Assembly: GCA_024699005.1 (NCBI GenBank)
Contig: JAILQN010000225.1
Coordinates: 1 to 5,246, forward strand
DNA length: 5,246 nt
Origin: Clostridia bacterium
GTDB lineage: Bacteria; Bacillota_A; Clostridia; Oscillospirales; Acutalibacteraceae
Reading direction: 5' to 3'
Made by a program: the position numbers and the translations under genes. This document shows positions 1 to 5,246 of this stretch, in pieces (the stretch's first letter is position 1; the number at the start of each line of letters is the position of its first letter). Below the pieces are notes generated by a model, which worked only from the letters and a program-made list of their open reading frames with translations, ran no database searches and had not been told where the DNA came from.

Positions 1-1070
1 CTGCCTTCCTCATACGCAAGAGGATCGATATAATACTGTATTCCGGTCTCGATCATCGTCTCGGCGGTCAGATAAACCTCATCTTCCGGTGTCCCTGGAT
101 AGAGAGCAGCAACTGCGCCGGGGATATCGATATAGAATCCGAAATCGTCGACGTCGGCTTTATCGTACCAGATAAGCTCATATCCTTCCGGAATCTCCGG
201 CCTCGCGTAGGGATCTGCCTCTCCGACCTGGTGCAGAGCCCTGAAAACGATATCAGCTCCGTCGTCACCTCTCGTATAACGCTGAATCTGTTCGGTTCCG
301 TTCACGTCATATTGAAGAATGATAGAATTTAAATCATCGCTTAAAGCCGCTCGTACCAATTCAAAACCTATATCATAATCTTCTGTATTGAACCAATATG
401 CGCCGTTTTCCAATCCGACGGGAGAAAACGGCAGATCATTATAACCTGCAAATGGGTCTAAAGGATCTCCGGGAACCTGTTTCAAGCACATGAATAAAAG
501 CCCATCATCCTCCTGTTTTTCTTCAGAGCTTATTTCCGTACCGATCAGCGTGATTACTGAATGATCCTGTTTAAGATAGATGTGCAGGATCTCCCCGTAC
601 GTGTTTTCAATGTAACTTTCGCCCATGTAATTCGTGATGATATTCGTGAAAGCTTCCAGATCGAAATAATAATCTCCCGGATTAACTCCGTCTGCGTTAA
701 ACTGCAGATCGATCCAACCCGAGTACGGATCGGTCTCTCCGACCTGATGAAGAGGAGCAAAATATGACTCAGAATTCTGATCTCCTCTTGAATACTGCAC
801 CGTCATTGGTGATCCTTCGTAATCCATCACGACCTTGATCGAGTTATGATCGGCACTCAGATAAACCTGCTGGACAGGATAATCATCCTGTAACGAAAAC
901 TCATTCACGTTGTACCAATACGAGCCGTCTGCAAGACCATCCGGGGAAAACGGAATTTCATTCCATACAGTAACCTGCTCACCGACCTGATGCAGCGGCG
1001 CAAAGTAAGTGCCGGCATTTGATCTTTGTTCACTCATCTCAAGCGTATGATCTTCGTAAAGGATCCCGAC
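1..1070 (-). pseudogene. Downstream part of the secreted repeat protein, in frame after the TAG, runs off the left edge
   Basis: Directly after the TAG at 1071-1073 the same frame is open for 356 codons to the window edge, with no further stop or frameshift. It completes repeat 1 (ending YFAPLHQVGE), then gives repeat 2 (PFSPDGLADGSYWYN ... YFAPLHQVGE), a diverged repeat 3, repeat 4 (PFSPVGLENGAYWFN ... FRALHQVGE) and the start of a fifth section. The repeats are rich in Asp, Glu, Tyr and Phe and look like small beta-rich extracellular modules; I recognise no enzyme motif or cell-wall anchor in the visible part. An ATG at 1035-1037 has no good Shine-Dalgarno and would lack a signal peptide, so separate translation is unlikely. 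The TAG aligns with a Lys codon (AAG) in repeat 2 and an Ile in repeat 4. It could be a recent nonsense mutation, a sequencing error, or a read-through codon. Confidence 0.7.
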
Positions 1071-1217
1071 CTATATAGTATTCAGGTCATTGCTGAGATA
1101 AACATACTGGACCGGGTAAGTTTGCTGCAAAGAAAACTCCTCCACATTGTACCAATACGCGCCGTCTGCAAGGCCGACCGGCGACAGCGGCACGTTAAAA
1201 TAGCCCTCCGGCACTTC
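195..1217 (-). repeat. Four protein-level tandem repeats of about 83-90 residues
   Basis: Approximate units on the minus strand are R1 1217-963, R2 962-714, R3 713-444 and R4 443-195. The shared pattern is PxSPxGLxxGxYWxN near the start, an LSxDxNSI core, and a closing LHQVGE. R1 and R2 are the closest pair and share long DNA identity, for example around GACGGC(G/T)CGTATTGGTACAA. R4 keeps both ends. R3 is strongly diverged: it has QFNADGVNPGDYYFD at the start and CLKQVPGD in place of LHQVGE. The gradient suggests serial internal duplication, with R1/R2 the most recent. The sequence to the left of R4 (positions 3-194) looks like another, more diverged segment cut by the window edge. Confidence 0.75.
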
Positions 1218-1298
1218 CGCCGAAACAGCTATGGCAAAAACTGACATCGCCATCAGCACGGACAGTAAAACTGCCAAAGATTTTCTGATCGTTTTCAA
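1071..1298 (-). CDS. N-terminal piece of a secreted repeat protein, ended by an in-frame TAG
   Basis: This 75-residue frame starts at TTG; GGAGG lies 7 nt upstream and an in-frame TAA lies further upstream, so TTG is the only plausible start. Residues 1-27 form a clear Sec signal peptide: basic MKTIRK, a hydrophobic core at about 8-25, then AVSA before Glu28 as the likely signal peptidase I site. The mature part begins a repeat unit (PLSPVGLADGAYWYN, then PVQYVYLSNDLNTI) and stops at TAG in the middle of that unit. The same frame continues with the rest of the repeat below 1071, so this is best read as the front of a longer interrupted gene and not a finished small protein. Its promoter carries the same palindrome as the sensor operon. 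Function is unknown. A real short secreted peptide cannot be excluded but seems less likely. Confidence 0.7.
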   Translation of the reverse strand: MKTIRKSLAVLLSVLMAMSVFAIAVSAEVPEGYFNVPLSPVGLADGAYWYNVEEFSLQQTYPVQYVYLSNDLNTI

Positions 1299-1305
1299 GA
1301 TAATA

Positions 1306-1310
1306 CCTCC
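1306..1310 (-). promoter_or_regulatory. Ribosome binding site deciding the TTG start at 1298
   Basis: GGAGG on the minus strand lies 7 nt before the TTG codon. It is the only strong Shine-Dalgarno in this leader and supports the TTG start, since no ATG lies between it and the signal peptide. Confidence 0.75.
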
Positions 1311-1330
1311 GAAATTATTATTTTGATCTT

Positions 1331-1336
1331 ATTATA
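1331..1336 (-). promoter_or_regulatory. -10 box (TATAAT) of the secreted-protein gene
   Basis: This is a perfect TATAAT on the minus strand, placing the transcription start near 1324 and giving a leader of about 26 nt. With a 17-bp spacer the -35 position would read ATGCGG, nothing like TTGACA. This suggests a promoter that depends on an activator bound at the adjacent palindrome. Confidence 0.65.
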
Positions 1337-1357
1337 CATTTCAGAATAAAAAACCGC

Positions 1358-1375
1358 ATGGTCACAAGTGACTAT
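1358..1375. promoter_or_regulatory. Operator-like palindrome upstream of the secreted-protein gene
   Basis: On the minus strand this reads ATAGTCAC-TT-GTGACCAT: 8-bp half sites around a 2-bp centre with one mismatch, and a perfect 12-bp core at 1361-1372. The centre is about -42 relative to the predicted start, and the core ends 24 bp before the TATAAT. A 16-bp stretch (1361-1376) recurs exactly, on the opposite strand, at 5073-5088 in front of the sensor operon. NarL-family regulators are known to bind inverted heptamers separated by 2 bp, so the regulator encoded at 2087-1452 is the natural candidate ligand. That link is inference. Confidence 0.7.
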
Positions 1376-1451
1376 ACGGAACACATTTTTAACTGTTTTT
1401 GCATAAAAAATCAGCTATATTTTTTGTACATTTTGCTGCTTTTGTCGAAAA

Positions 1452-2087
1452 TCATTTCTTTTCCGTTTTGAGCGCCAGTCCGATCACTCTCGCCTGAATG
1501 GCAAGTTCTGTTCTGCTGGACAGTTCTGTTTTCTGAAGCAGATTACGCATATGGGTCTTTACCGTGTATTCGGAAATATCCAGAGCCTGAGCTATCTCCG
1601 GATTGCTTTTACCGGTGGTCAGCTCGCGCAGTATCTCCAGTTCCCGGTTTGTAAAGTCTTCGCGGACCGCTTTGCCGAGTCTTGCAGGCGGGGCGTATTC
1701 GGGATAAACGGATTCCCCCGCCATGGTACGGTCCATGACGTCAAGTATGGATACGTTGTCCACCTCTTTATACCAGAAGCTCTCGATACCTATCCGGCGC
1801 GCACGTTCCATCCAGGAATACTCGGGCATACTTGTTACAGCGATTATCTTAATGGAAGAATCGATCGATTTGAGCTTTTCGGCAGCATCAAGTCCGTTCG
1901 ATCCGTCATTCATCAGGATATCCATCAGCACAAGATCAACTCTTTCATTAAGCACGTAAACGTCCGCCGCAAACGCGGAAGATATGGAATACATCACCTC
2001 ATAACGGTCAGAACTGTTCACCGTCAATTCAAAGAAGTGACGGGATATAGCCTGGTCGTCGATGATCATTACTTTATATTTTTTCAT
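1452..2087 (-). CDS. NarL/LuxR-family two-component response regulator
   Basis: This 211-residue protein has the usual full length for the family. Residues 1-120 are a receiver domain: acidic pair Asp10-Asp11, phosphoacceptor Asp56 in LVLMDILM, Thr85 in AVTSM and Lys107 in WYKE, so all the residues needed for phosphotransfer are present. Residues about 143-205 are a LuxR-type helix-turn-helix: the start motif FTNRELEILREL, then GKSNPEIAQALDISEYTVKTH as the scaffold and recognition helices. It is expected to be a cytoplasmic DNA-binding activator switched by the kinase encoded just upstream. It starts at ATG 7 bp after that gene's stop, with GAGGT overlapping the stop codon, so translation is probably coupled. 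The palindromes at 1358-1375 and 5074-5091 are its likely targets, implying autoregulation. Family assignment is firm; target and signal are inferred. Confidence 0.95.
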   Translation of the reverse strand: MKKYKVMIIDDQAISRHFFELTVNSSDRYEVMYSISSAFAADVYVLNERVDLVLMDILMNDGSNGLDAAEKLKSIDSSIKIIAVTSMPEYSWMERARRIGIESFWYKEVDNVSILDVMDRTMAGESVYPEYAPPARLGKAVREDFTNRELEILRELTTGKSNPEIAQALDISEYTVKTHMRNLLQKTELSSRTELAIQARVIGLALKTEKK

Positions 2088-2094
2088 AGCAACC

Positions 2095-3369
2095 TCATTT
2101 CTGAAAACTCAAAACCAATCGAAATACAGGATCCCCTAAAACCGTCATCTCTCCGCCTTGTCCTTCCACAAGCGCCCTCAGATTTTTAAGTCCTCCGGTC
2201 TCGTTGATCTTTCCCGTCGGCGGTTTGCCGTCGTTTGTCAGTTCGACCTTAACGCAGTTCTCCTCATTTCGGATAACGACGTCCAGAACGTGCCCTCCGG
2301 CGTGTTTGACGGTATTGGTCAGGCACTCGTGAATTGCGACTTCAACAGTTTCTTTATATTCTTCCGGTATCTCTCCCTGAAGCCGAATCTCCACGCCCAC
2401 CGCCTTTGCCGCTTCATACAGCGCGTAAAGGCGGTCTTCGGTATGTTCGTCAACAGTATTGTTTCTGAGCAGCGAAACGGTATTGATCAGTTCTTTCGTA
2501 ACTGTATCACGGTTCTGTTCATTGCCGGTAAGATACTCCTGTATCGCAAGAAAGCATTGTCCCAGATTCCCGTGAAGACGTATTTTCGCTGCAAGTATCT
2601 CTTTTTCACGGATGATCCGGTCCATACTGCGGTCATATTCCCTTATCTGGCGGTTGACTTCTTCCAGCCTTTTGTTTCGCTGTTCCAGTTCAATCAGATC
2701 ATGATAACGCTGCGTCACGCCATAGGCGATGGTTTCGTCGAGTTCACGTTTATCGACCGTGACCGTCTGTTTTTTCATCCGCCAGACGCTGCCGTCGGAC
2801 AGACGCAGAAACGTATTACCGCCTCTCTCGTCCACCGAACAACCGGGCATAAGCTCTTGTTTCATCTGCTGTTCCCGAAGCTTTTTCGCATCCAGCACGC
2901 CGACTCCGAACGCAGCGTTGCTTATCTGCTGCATCCGGTCGTTCACAAGTCTCGGAAAGCCGTCCTGCATACTGTAACATACTCCGTCCGGAAGCTGATC
3001 AAGTCCGTCGCATACCGACTGGGGAGTCAGCTCACCCTTTATAACGTGCCTGATGCGTATATAGACCACAACAGACGCCGCTAAAGACGCTGCCGCGATA
3101 ACCGCGAATACCCATATCGGCAGCGAGAGTATTAAGATACAAATGGGAGCAGTGTCATTACTTTTAGTGATGGTACGGGCGAAATAAAGCGAAATCGCGG
3201 AAGACGGCACATGATTTATCAGAGCAATAAAAACACTTAAAAAGAAAACTTTTTTCAGCGAAGGAAAACCGAAAGCGCGCACCGCACAGAAAAGAGCAAA
3301 AATGCAATTAAGTAAAATGACAAATCCAATCGCGCACAAAACGTCAAGGGGAAGATCGAGCATTGTCAT
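2095..3369 (-). CDS. Membrane sensor histidine kinase with intact catalytic core
   Basis: This 424-residue protein has three probable TM helices (about 6-32, 41-63 and 77-105). A PAS-like region follows at about 115-205 (LPDGVCYSMQDGFPRLVNDRM), then a coiled coil at about 222-262. The dimerisation/phosphoacceptor helix has His266 in KIRLHGNLGQ, resembling the H-box of the NarX/DesK-type group but with Gly where Asp is common. The ATP-binding domain occupies about 335-424: N-box HECLTNTVKHAGG (Glu348, Asn352, His356), a G1-like NDG at 379-381 and a glycine lid TGGLKNL at 391-397. It should phosphorylate the regulator encoded 7 bp downstream. Its ATG overlaps the previous gene's TGA (ATGA), with AGGGGGT 7 nt upstream. 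The small membrane part has little extracellular sequence, so sensing probably comes from the large 7TM partner upstream. Confidence 0.9.
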   Translation of the reverse strand: MTMLDLPLDVLCAIGFVILLNCIFALFCAVRAFGFPSLKKVFFLSVFIALINHVPSSAISLYFARTITKSNDTAPICILILSLPIWVFAVIAAASLAASVVVYIRIRHVIKGELTPQSVCDGLDQLPDGVCYSMQDGFPRLVNDRMQQISNAAFGVGVLDAKKLREQQMKQELMPGCSVDERGGNTFLRLSDGSVWRMKKQTVTVDKRELDETIAYGVTQRYHDLIELEQRNKRLEEVNRQIREYDRSMDRIIREKEILAAKIRLHGNLGQCFLAIQEYLTGNEQNRDTVTKELINTVSLLRNNTVDEHTEDRLYALYEAAKAVGVEIRLQGEIPEEYKETVEVAIHECLTNTVKHAGGHVLDVVIRNEENCVKVELTNDGKPPTGKINETGGLKNLRALVEGQGGEMTVLGDPVFRLVLSFQK

Positions 3370-4973
3370 AGCGATACCCCCTTTTTATCATTCTTATAAA
3401 CAAAAGTATCGTCATTCAGAGTCAGTGTCATCAAAAAGTCGTTTTCTTCTGATTCGGAAATTTTAACGCGAATATATCGTAATCCCGGAAGCGAGCGCTC
3501 TACGGCAGTCTCGAATTCTTCGTAAAGCCGGTCTGCGTCCCGAGCAAAAAAGTTCGCTTCTTTGTCTATACAGAGTTCGCAGGAGATATCCGCCATTCGC
3601 AGCGCTTTGACGGATTCCTCAAAACAAAGAGCAAGTTCCGTCCCTGTAAATACCGGTTTTATATCCGCCTGTATCAGCAGGTTGCTGCGGCGTTTTATGT
3701 ATGCGACAAGTATCCCCGCCGTTTTAAGCGAATCCCGGAAGGCCTCTTCATCCTCAGGTTTGTTTTTCAGCAGTTCATCCAGTTTTTCCAGCTGAGGACG
3801 CAGTGCCTCCGTAACGCGGTCGTACAGCTTTGTCTGCTCCTCGGTCTGCCTCCGCCCTTCCTCTATCTGCGCGGAGACCCTCAGCATCGCGTTCTCCTCC
3901 TCAAGATAATCTGCCGAGTCTGCAAGCTTTTCGCTCAGCCTACGCAGTTCTTTTACGTCTTCCGTCCAGTAAAACAAGCCTCCTGATACGGTGCGGGATT
4001 TAAGCAGCGTGTCCCCGTCCGGCAAAAGCGCTTCTCCGTTCTGAGCAGCTCTGAGCTGTTCAGGAAGAGGACGAACTCCGCGCGCAGAGACCTGCCTTAC
4101 CTGAAGATCCGTGTTCGCCAGTCCGGCGTTAAGCGAAGATGCGGCAAAGATATCGGAATAATCGCTGTTGGAAACGACGATTTTTGAGATCACAAAGCTC
4201 TCCCAGAGCAAGATACAACTTATACAGATAAAATCATTCATTGCAAAAAACTTCTGAATGAATAATCTGTTGTCGTAGTCGTTTGTATATAATAAAGGAT
4301 ATGATGCGATCATCACCAGTATCAACAGAGGCAGCCACGCTGTTTTGAATAGACGGCGGCTGAACGTGGATCTTACAGCCAGAATGATCACACCGAGCAT
4401 CCCCAGACCGCTCCAGATAAAGGCTATATAATAGAATATACCGTGGGTATAACCGTGTTCCCAGTCCGCAAAGCCGTTCGGGAAACCGAATGCCAGCTGA
4501 TGCAGATCGTTGGTAAGTATTGCAGCCGAGATAAGCGCAGCCGGCAAAAAAGCCCAATACCATTTTCGGGATATCCTGTAATTGTCCGGTTTCCCGAAAT
4601 GCAGGGAGGCAAACAGCATAAAAACCGGCGCAAAAGTCAGAGGAAAATAATAAGCGTACCATAAATACCGGGCAATCGCGCTTCCGGGAATCACAAAATA
4701 ATATTTTATAATACTTAAAATCTTAAGCAGAATGAACATCGCCGAGAAAAACGCGACGTTATTACGCAGCTGCTTTTGAGGAAAGCTTCTGCGAACGTTG
4801 AAATACCAGTACATAATAACACAAACGAAGATAACAGACGACGTTTCGCCGAAATGAATAAAAATCAGCGGAATAATCTTAACCGGCAAAATTACAGTAC
4901 GAAGAAACCCCACAAATACGATAGGCAAAATAAACGAGATCAGTCTCCGCAGCGATTTTTTATTTATGTCCAC
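3366..4973 (-). CDS. 7TM-type membrane sensor with a degenerate histidine-kinase C-terminus (probable pseudokinase)
   Basis: In this 535-residue protein, residues about 12-263 hold seven or eight hydrophobic helices (about 12-30, 33-57, 72-92, 103-124, 137-153, 178-200, 211-229, 241-263). They include a TNDLHQLAF ... YTHGIFYY stretch typical of the 7TM N-terminal module of clostridial histidine kinases. A PAS-like segment (about 272-340) and a long coiled coil (about 337-400) follow. Where a phosphoacceptor His would lie the sequence reads KLYDRVTEALRPQL, with no His. The last 100 residues resemble an ATPase fold in layout (DADRLYEEFETAVERSL, later TLTLNDD) but lack the N-box Asn and the glycine-rich lid. 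It therefore probably senses and acts through the complete kinase whose gene overlaps its stop by 4 bp. GTG is chosen because an in-frame TGA lies six codons upstream, AGGGGGTGA lies 4 nt before it, and the next Met is residue 54. Confidence 0.85.
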   Translation of the reverse strand: MDINKKSLRRLISFILPIVFVGFLRTVILPVKIIPLIFIHFGETSSVIFVCVIMYWYFNVRRSFPQKQLRNNVAFFSAMFILLKILSIIKYYFVIPGSAIARYLWYAYYFPLTFAPVFMLFASLHFGKPDNYRISRKWYWAFLPAALISAAILTNDLHQLAFGFPNGFADWEHGYTHGIFYYIAFIWSGLGMLGVIILAVRSTFSRRLFKTAWLPLLILVMIASYPLLYTNDYDNRLFIQKFFAMNDFICISCILLWESFVISKIVVSNSDYSDIFAASSLNAGLANTDLQVRQVSARGVRPLPEQLRAAQNGEALLPDGDTLLKSRTVSGGLFYWTEDVKELRRLSEKLADSADYLEEENAMLRVSAQIEEGRRQTEEQTKLYDRVTEALRPQLEKLDELLKNKPEDEEAFRDSLKTAGILVAYIKRRSNLLIQADIKPVFTGTELALCFEESVKALRMADISCELCIDKEANFFARDADRLYEEFETAVERSLPGLRYIRVKISESEENDFLMTLTLNDDTFVYKNDKKGVSL

Positions 4974-4977
4974 GCCG

Positions 4978-4986
4978 TCACCCCCT
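4978..4986 (-). promoter_or_regulatory. Ribosome binding site deciding the GTG start at 4973
   Basis: AGGGGGTGA on the minus strand matches the anti-SD-complementary AGGAGGTGA at 8 of 9 bases and ends 4 nt before GTG. With the upstream in-frame TGA it fixes this start. Confidence 0.7.
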
Positions 4987-4990
4987 CTTC

Positions 4991-5007
4991 AATGTGCAAT
5001 GTGCAAT
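4991..5007. repeat. Short tandem heptamer (AATGTGC x2 + AAT) in the operon leader
   Basis: Two exact AATGTGC copies followed by AAT lie in the untranslated leader of about 67 nt, between the predicted start of transcription and the ribosome binding site. I see no pairing partner for it in the leader. It may be a neutral microsatellite-like repeat that can gain or lose units. Confidence 0.6.
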
Positions 5008-5046
5008 TATTATCTATCCACTTACACAGTACATTTTTAACAATTT

Positions 5047-5052
5047 ATTATA
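5047..5052 (-). promoter_or_regulatory. -10 box (extended, TGTTATAAT) of the sensor operon
   Basis: This is a perfect TATAAT on the minus strand with an upstream TG at the extended -10 position. The predicted transcription start is near 5040, giving a leader of about 67 nt. The -35 position with a 17-bp spacer reads ATATGC, so no canonical -35 is present, in line with activation from the palindrome just upstream. Confidence 0.7.
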
Positions 5053-5073
5053 ACATATAATTTACATTTGCAT

Positions 5074-5091
5074 ATAGTCACTTGTGACTAT
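5074..5091. promoter_or_regulatory. Operator-like perfect palindrome upstream of the sensor operon
   Basis: ATAGTCAC-TT-GTGACTAT has perfect 8-bp arms and a 2-bp centre. Its core (5077-5088) lies exactly 24 bp from the TATAAT, the same distance as in the promoter of the secreted-protein gene. The upstream half site ATAGTCAC is identical in both when read in promoter direction. The 7-2-7 inverted layout is the known NarL-family geometry. It probably mediates positive autoregulation by the operon's own regulator. Confidence 0.75.
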
Positions 5092-5169
5092 TTTTTCATT
5101 TATATATCTGCGATGTCAATTGATATGAACCATATCGTTCAAAAAAAGAAAAGGGCTTGGTATGGGTTG

Positions 5170-5228
5170 CGAATAGTGGGCATCCGAGCCGGAGCCCGTA
5201 GGGCGGAGGAGAGGATGCCCACTATTCG
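5170..5228. repeat. 59-bp hairpin-forming dyad, probable intergenic repeat element
   Basis: The perfect 16-bp arms 5170-5185 (CGAATAGTGGGCATCC) and 5213-5228 enclose an inner hairpin with the same centre (5199). In order inwards there is a 3x3 internal loop (GAG/AGA), 2 bp CC/GG, a symmetric GGA/GGA internal loop, a 4-bp stem GCCC/GGGC and a GTA loop. It is more GC-rich than the AT-rich DNA beside it. A second small hairpin (GGCG-ACTCC-CGCC, 5230-5242) follows directly and the window ends there. No T-tract follows either arm closely, so it is not a standard intrinsic terminator. The structure fits a REP- or MITE-like mobile palindrome or a structured RNA. I see no second copy in this window. 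Confidence 0.65.
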
Positions 5229-5246
5229 AGGCGACTCCCGCCTTAC

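Noticed and set aside
1035..1070. Translation restart at the ATG at 1037 after the TAG
   Set aside because: There is no convincing Shine-Dalgarno upstream, and the product would begin mid-repeat without a signal peptide.
1381..1451. Possible intrinsic terminator after the response regulator
   Set aside because: There are only weak AT stems (for example AAAAAAT/ATTTTTT around ATAGCTG) and short CAGC/GCTG pairs, with no GC-rich stem followed by a T-tract. Read-through into the secreted-protein gene remains possible.
1551..2189. Plus-strand open frame of 212 codons
   Set aside because: It is antisense to the response regulator with all its conserved residues. There is no plausible promoter or domain.
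2158..3084. Plus-strand open frame of 308 codons
   Set aside because: It lies antisense to the intact kinase gene, and its translation is rich in Phe, His and Arg with no domain, as expected of a shadow frame.
4234..4662. Minus-strand open frame of 142 codons
   Set aside because: It is an alternative frame inside the 7TM sensor gene. The main frame encodes coherent TM helices and continues through the region without a break.
5170..5228. The long dyad as an intrinsic terminator or tRNA-like gene
   Set aside because: No T-tract follows closely on either strand and no cloverleaf or anticodon arm can be drawn. It is better kept as a palindromic repeat element.

Overview
The window looks like chromosomal DNA of a Gram-positive Clostridia-type bacterium, probably of the gut Ruminococcaceae/Oscillospiraceae kind. 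The grounds are Gram-positive-style Shine-Dalgarno sites, TTG and GTG starts, a typical clostridial signal peptide and a NarL-type two-component operon with split sensors. This assignment is inference; there is no marker gene. Everything that looks coding lies on the minus strand.

Reading in the direction of transcription (right to left): 4974-5246 is non-coding. It holds a long hairpin-forming dyad (5170-5228) at the right end, then an operator-like palindrome (5074-5091), a TATAAT -10 box (5047-5052) and a leader with a heptamer repeat. A three-gene operon follows. A membrane sensor with about 7-8 TM segments has a degenerate kinase end (4973-3366). It overlaps by ATGA a second membrane protein with an intact histidine-kinase core (3369-2095), and 7 bp later comes a NarL/LuxR-type response regulator (2087-1452). 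The likely logic is signal, then 7TM pseudokinase, then active kinase, then regulator phosphorylated on Asp56.

After a 153-bp gap lies a gene for a secreted protein made of repeats of about 85-90 residues (1298 to beyond the left edge). It has a signal peptide and a TTG start. An in-frame TAG breaks it at codon 76, yet the same frame stays open for 356 more codons to the window edge.

The main find is that the promoters of the operon and of the secreted-protein gene carry the same palindrome, ATAGTCAC-N2-GTGAC(T/C)AT. In both it sits exactly 24 bp (counted from the 12-bp core) upstream of a perfect TATAAT with no recognisable -35 box. This is the 7-2-7 inverted-repeat geometry used by NarL-family regulators, at the position of a class II activator site (about -42). 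The window therefore probably holds a self-contained circuit: a paired sensor and regulator that activates its own operon and an exported repeat protein.
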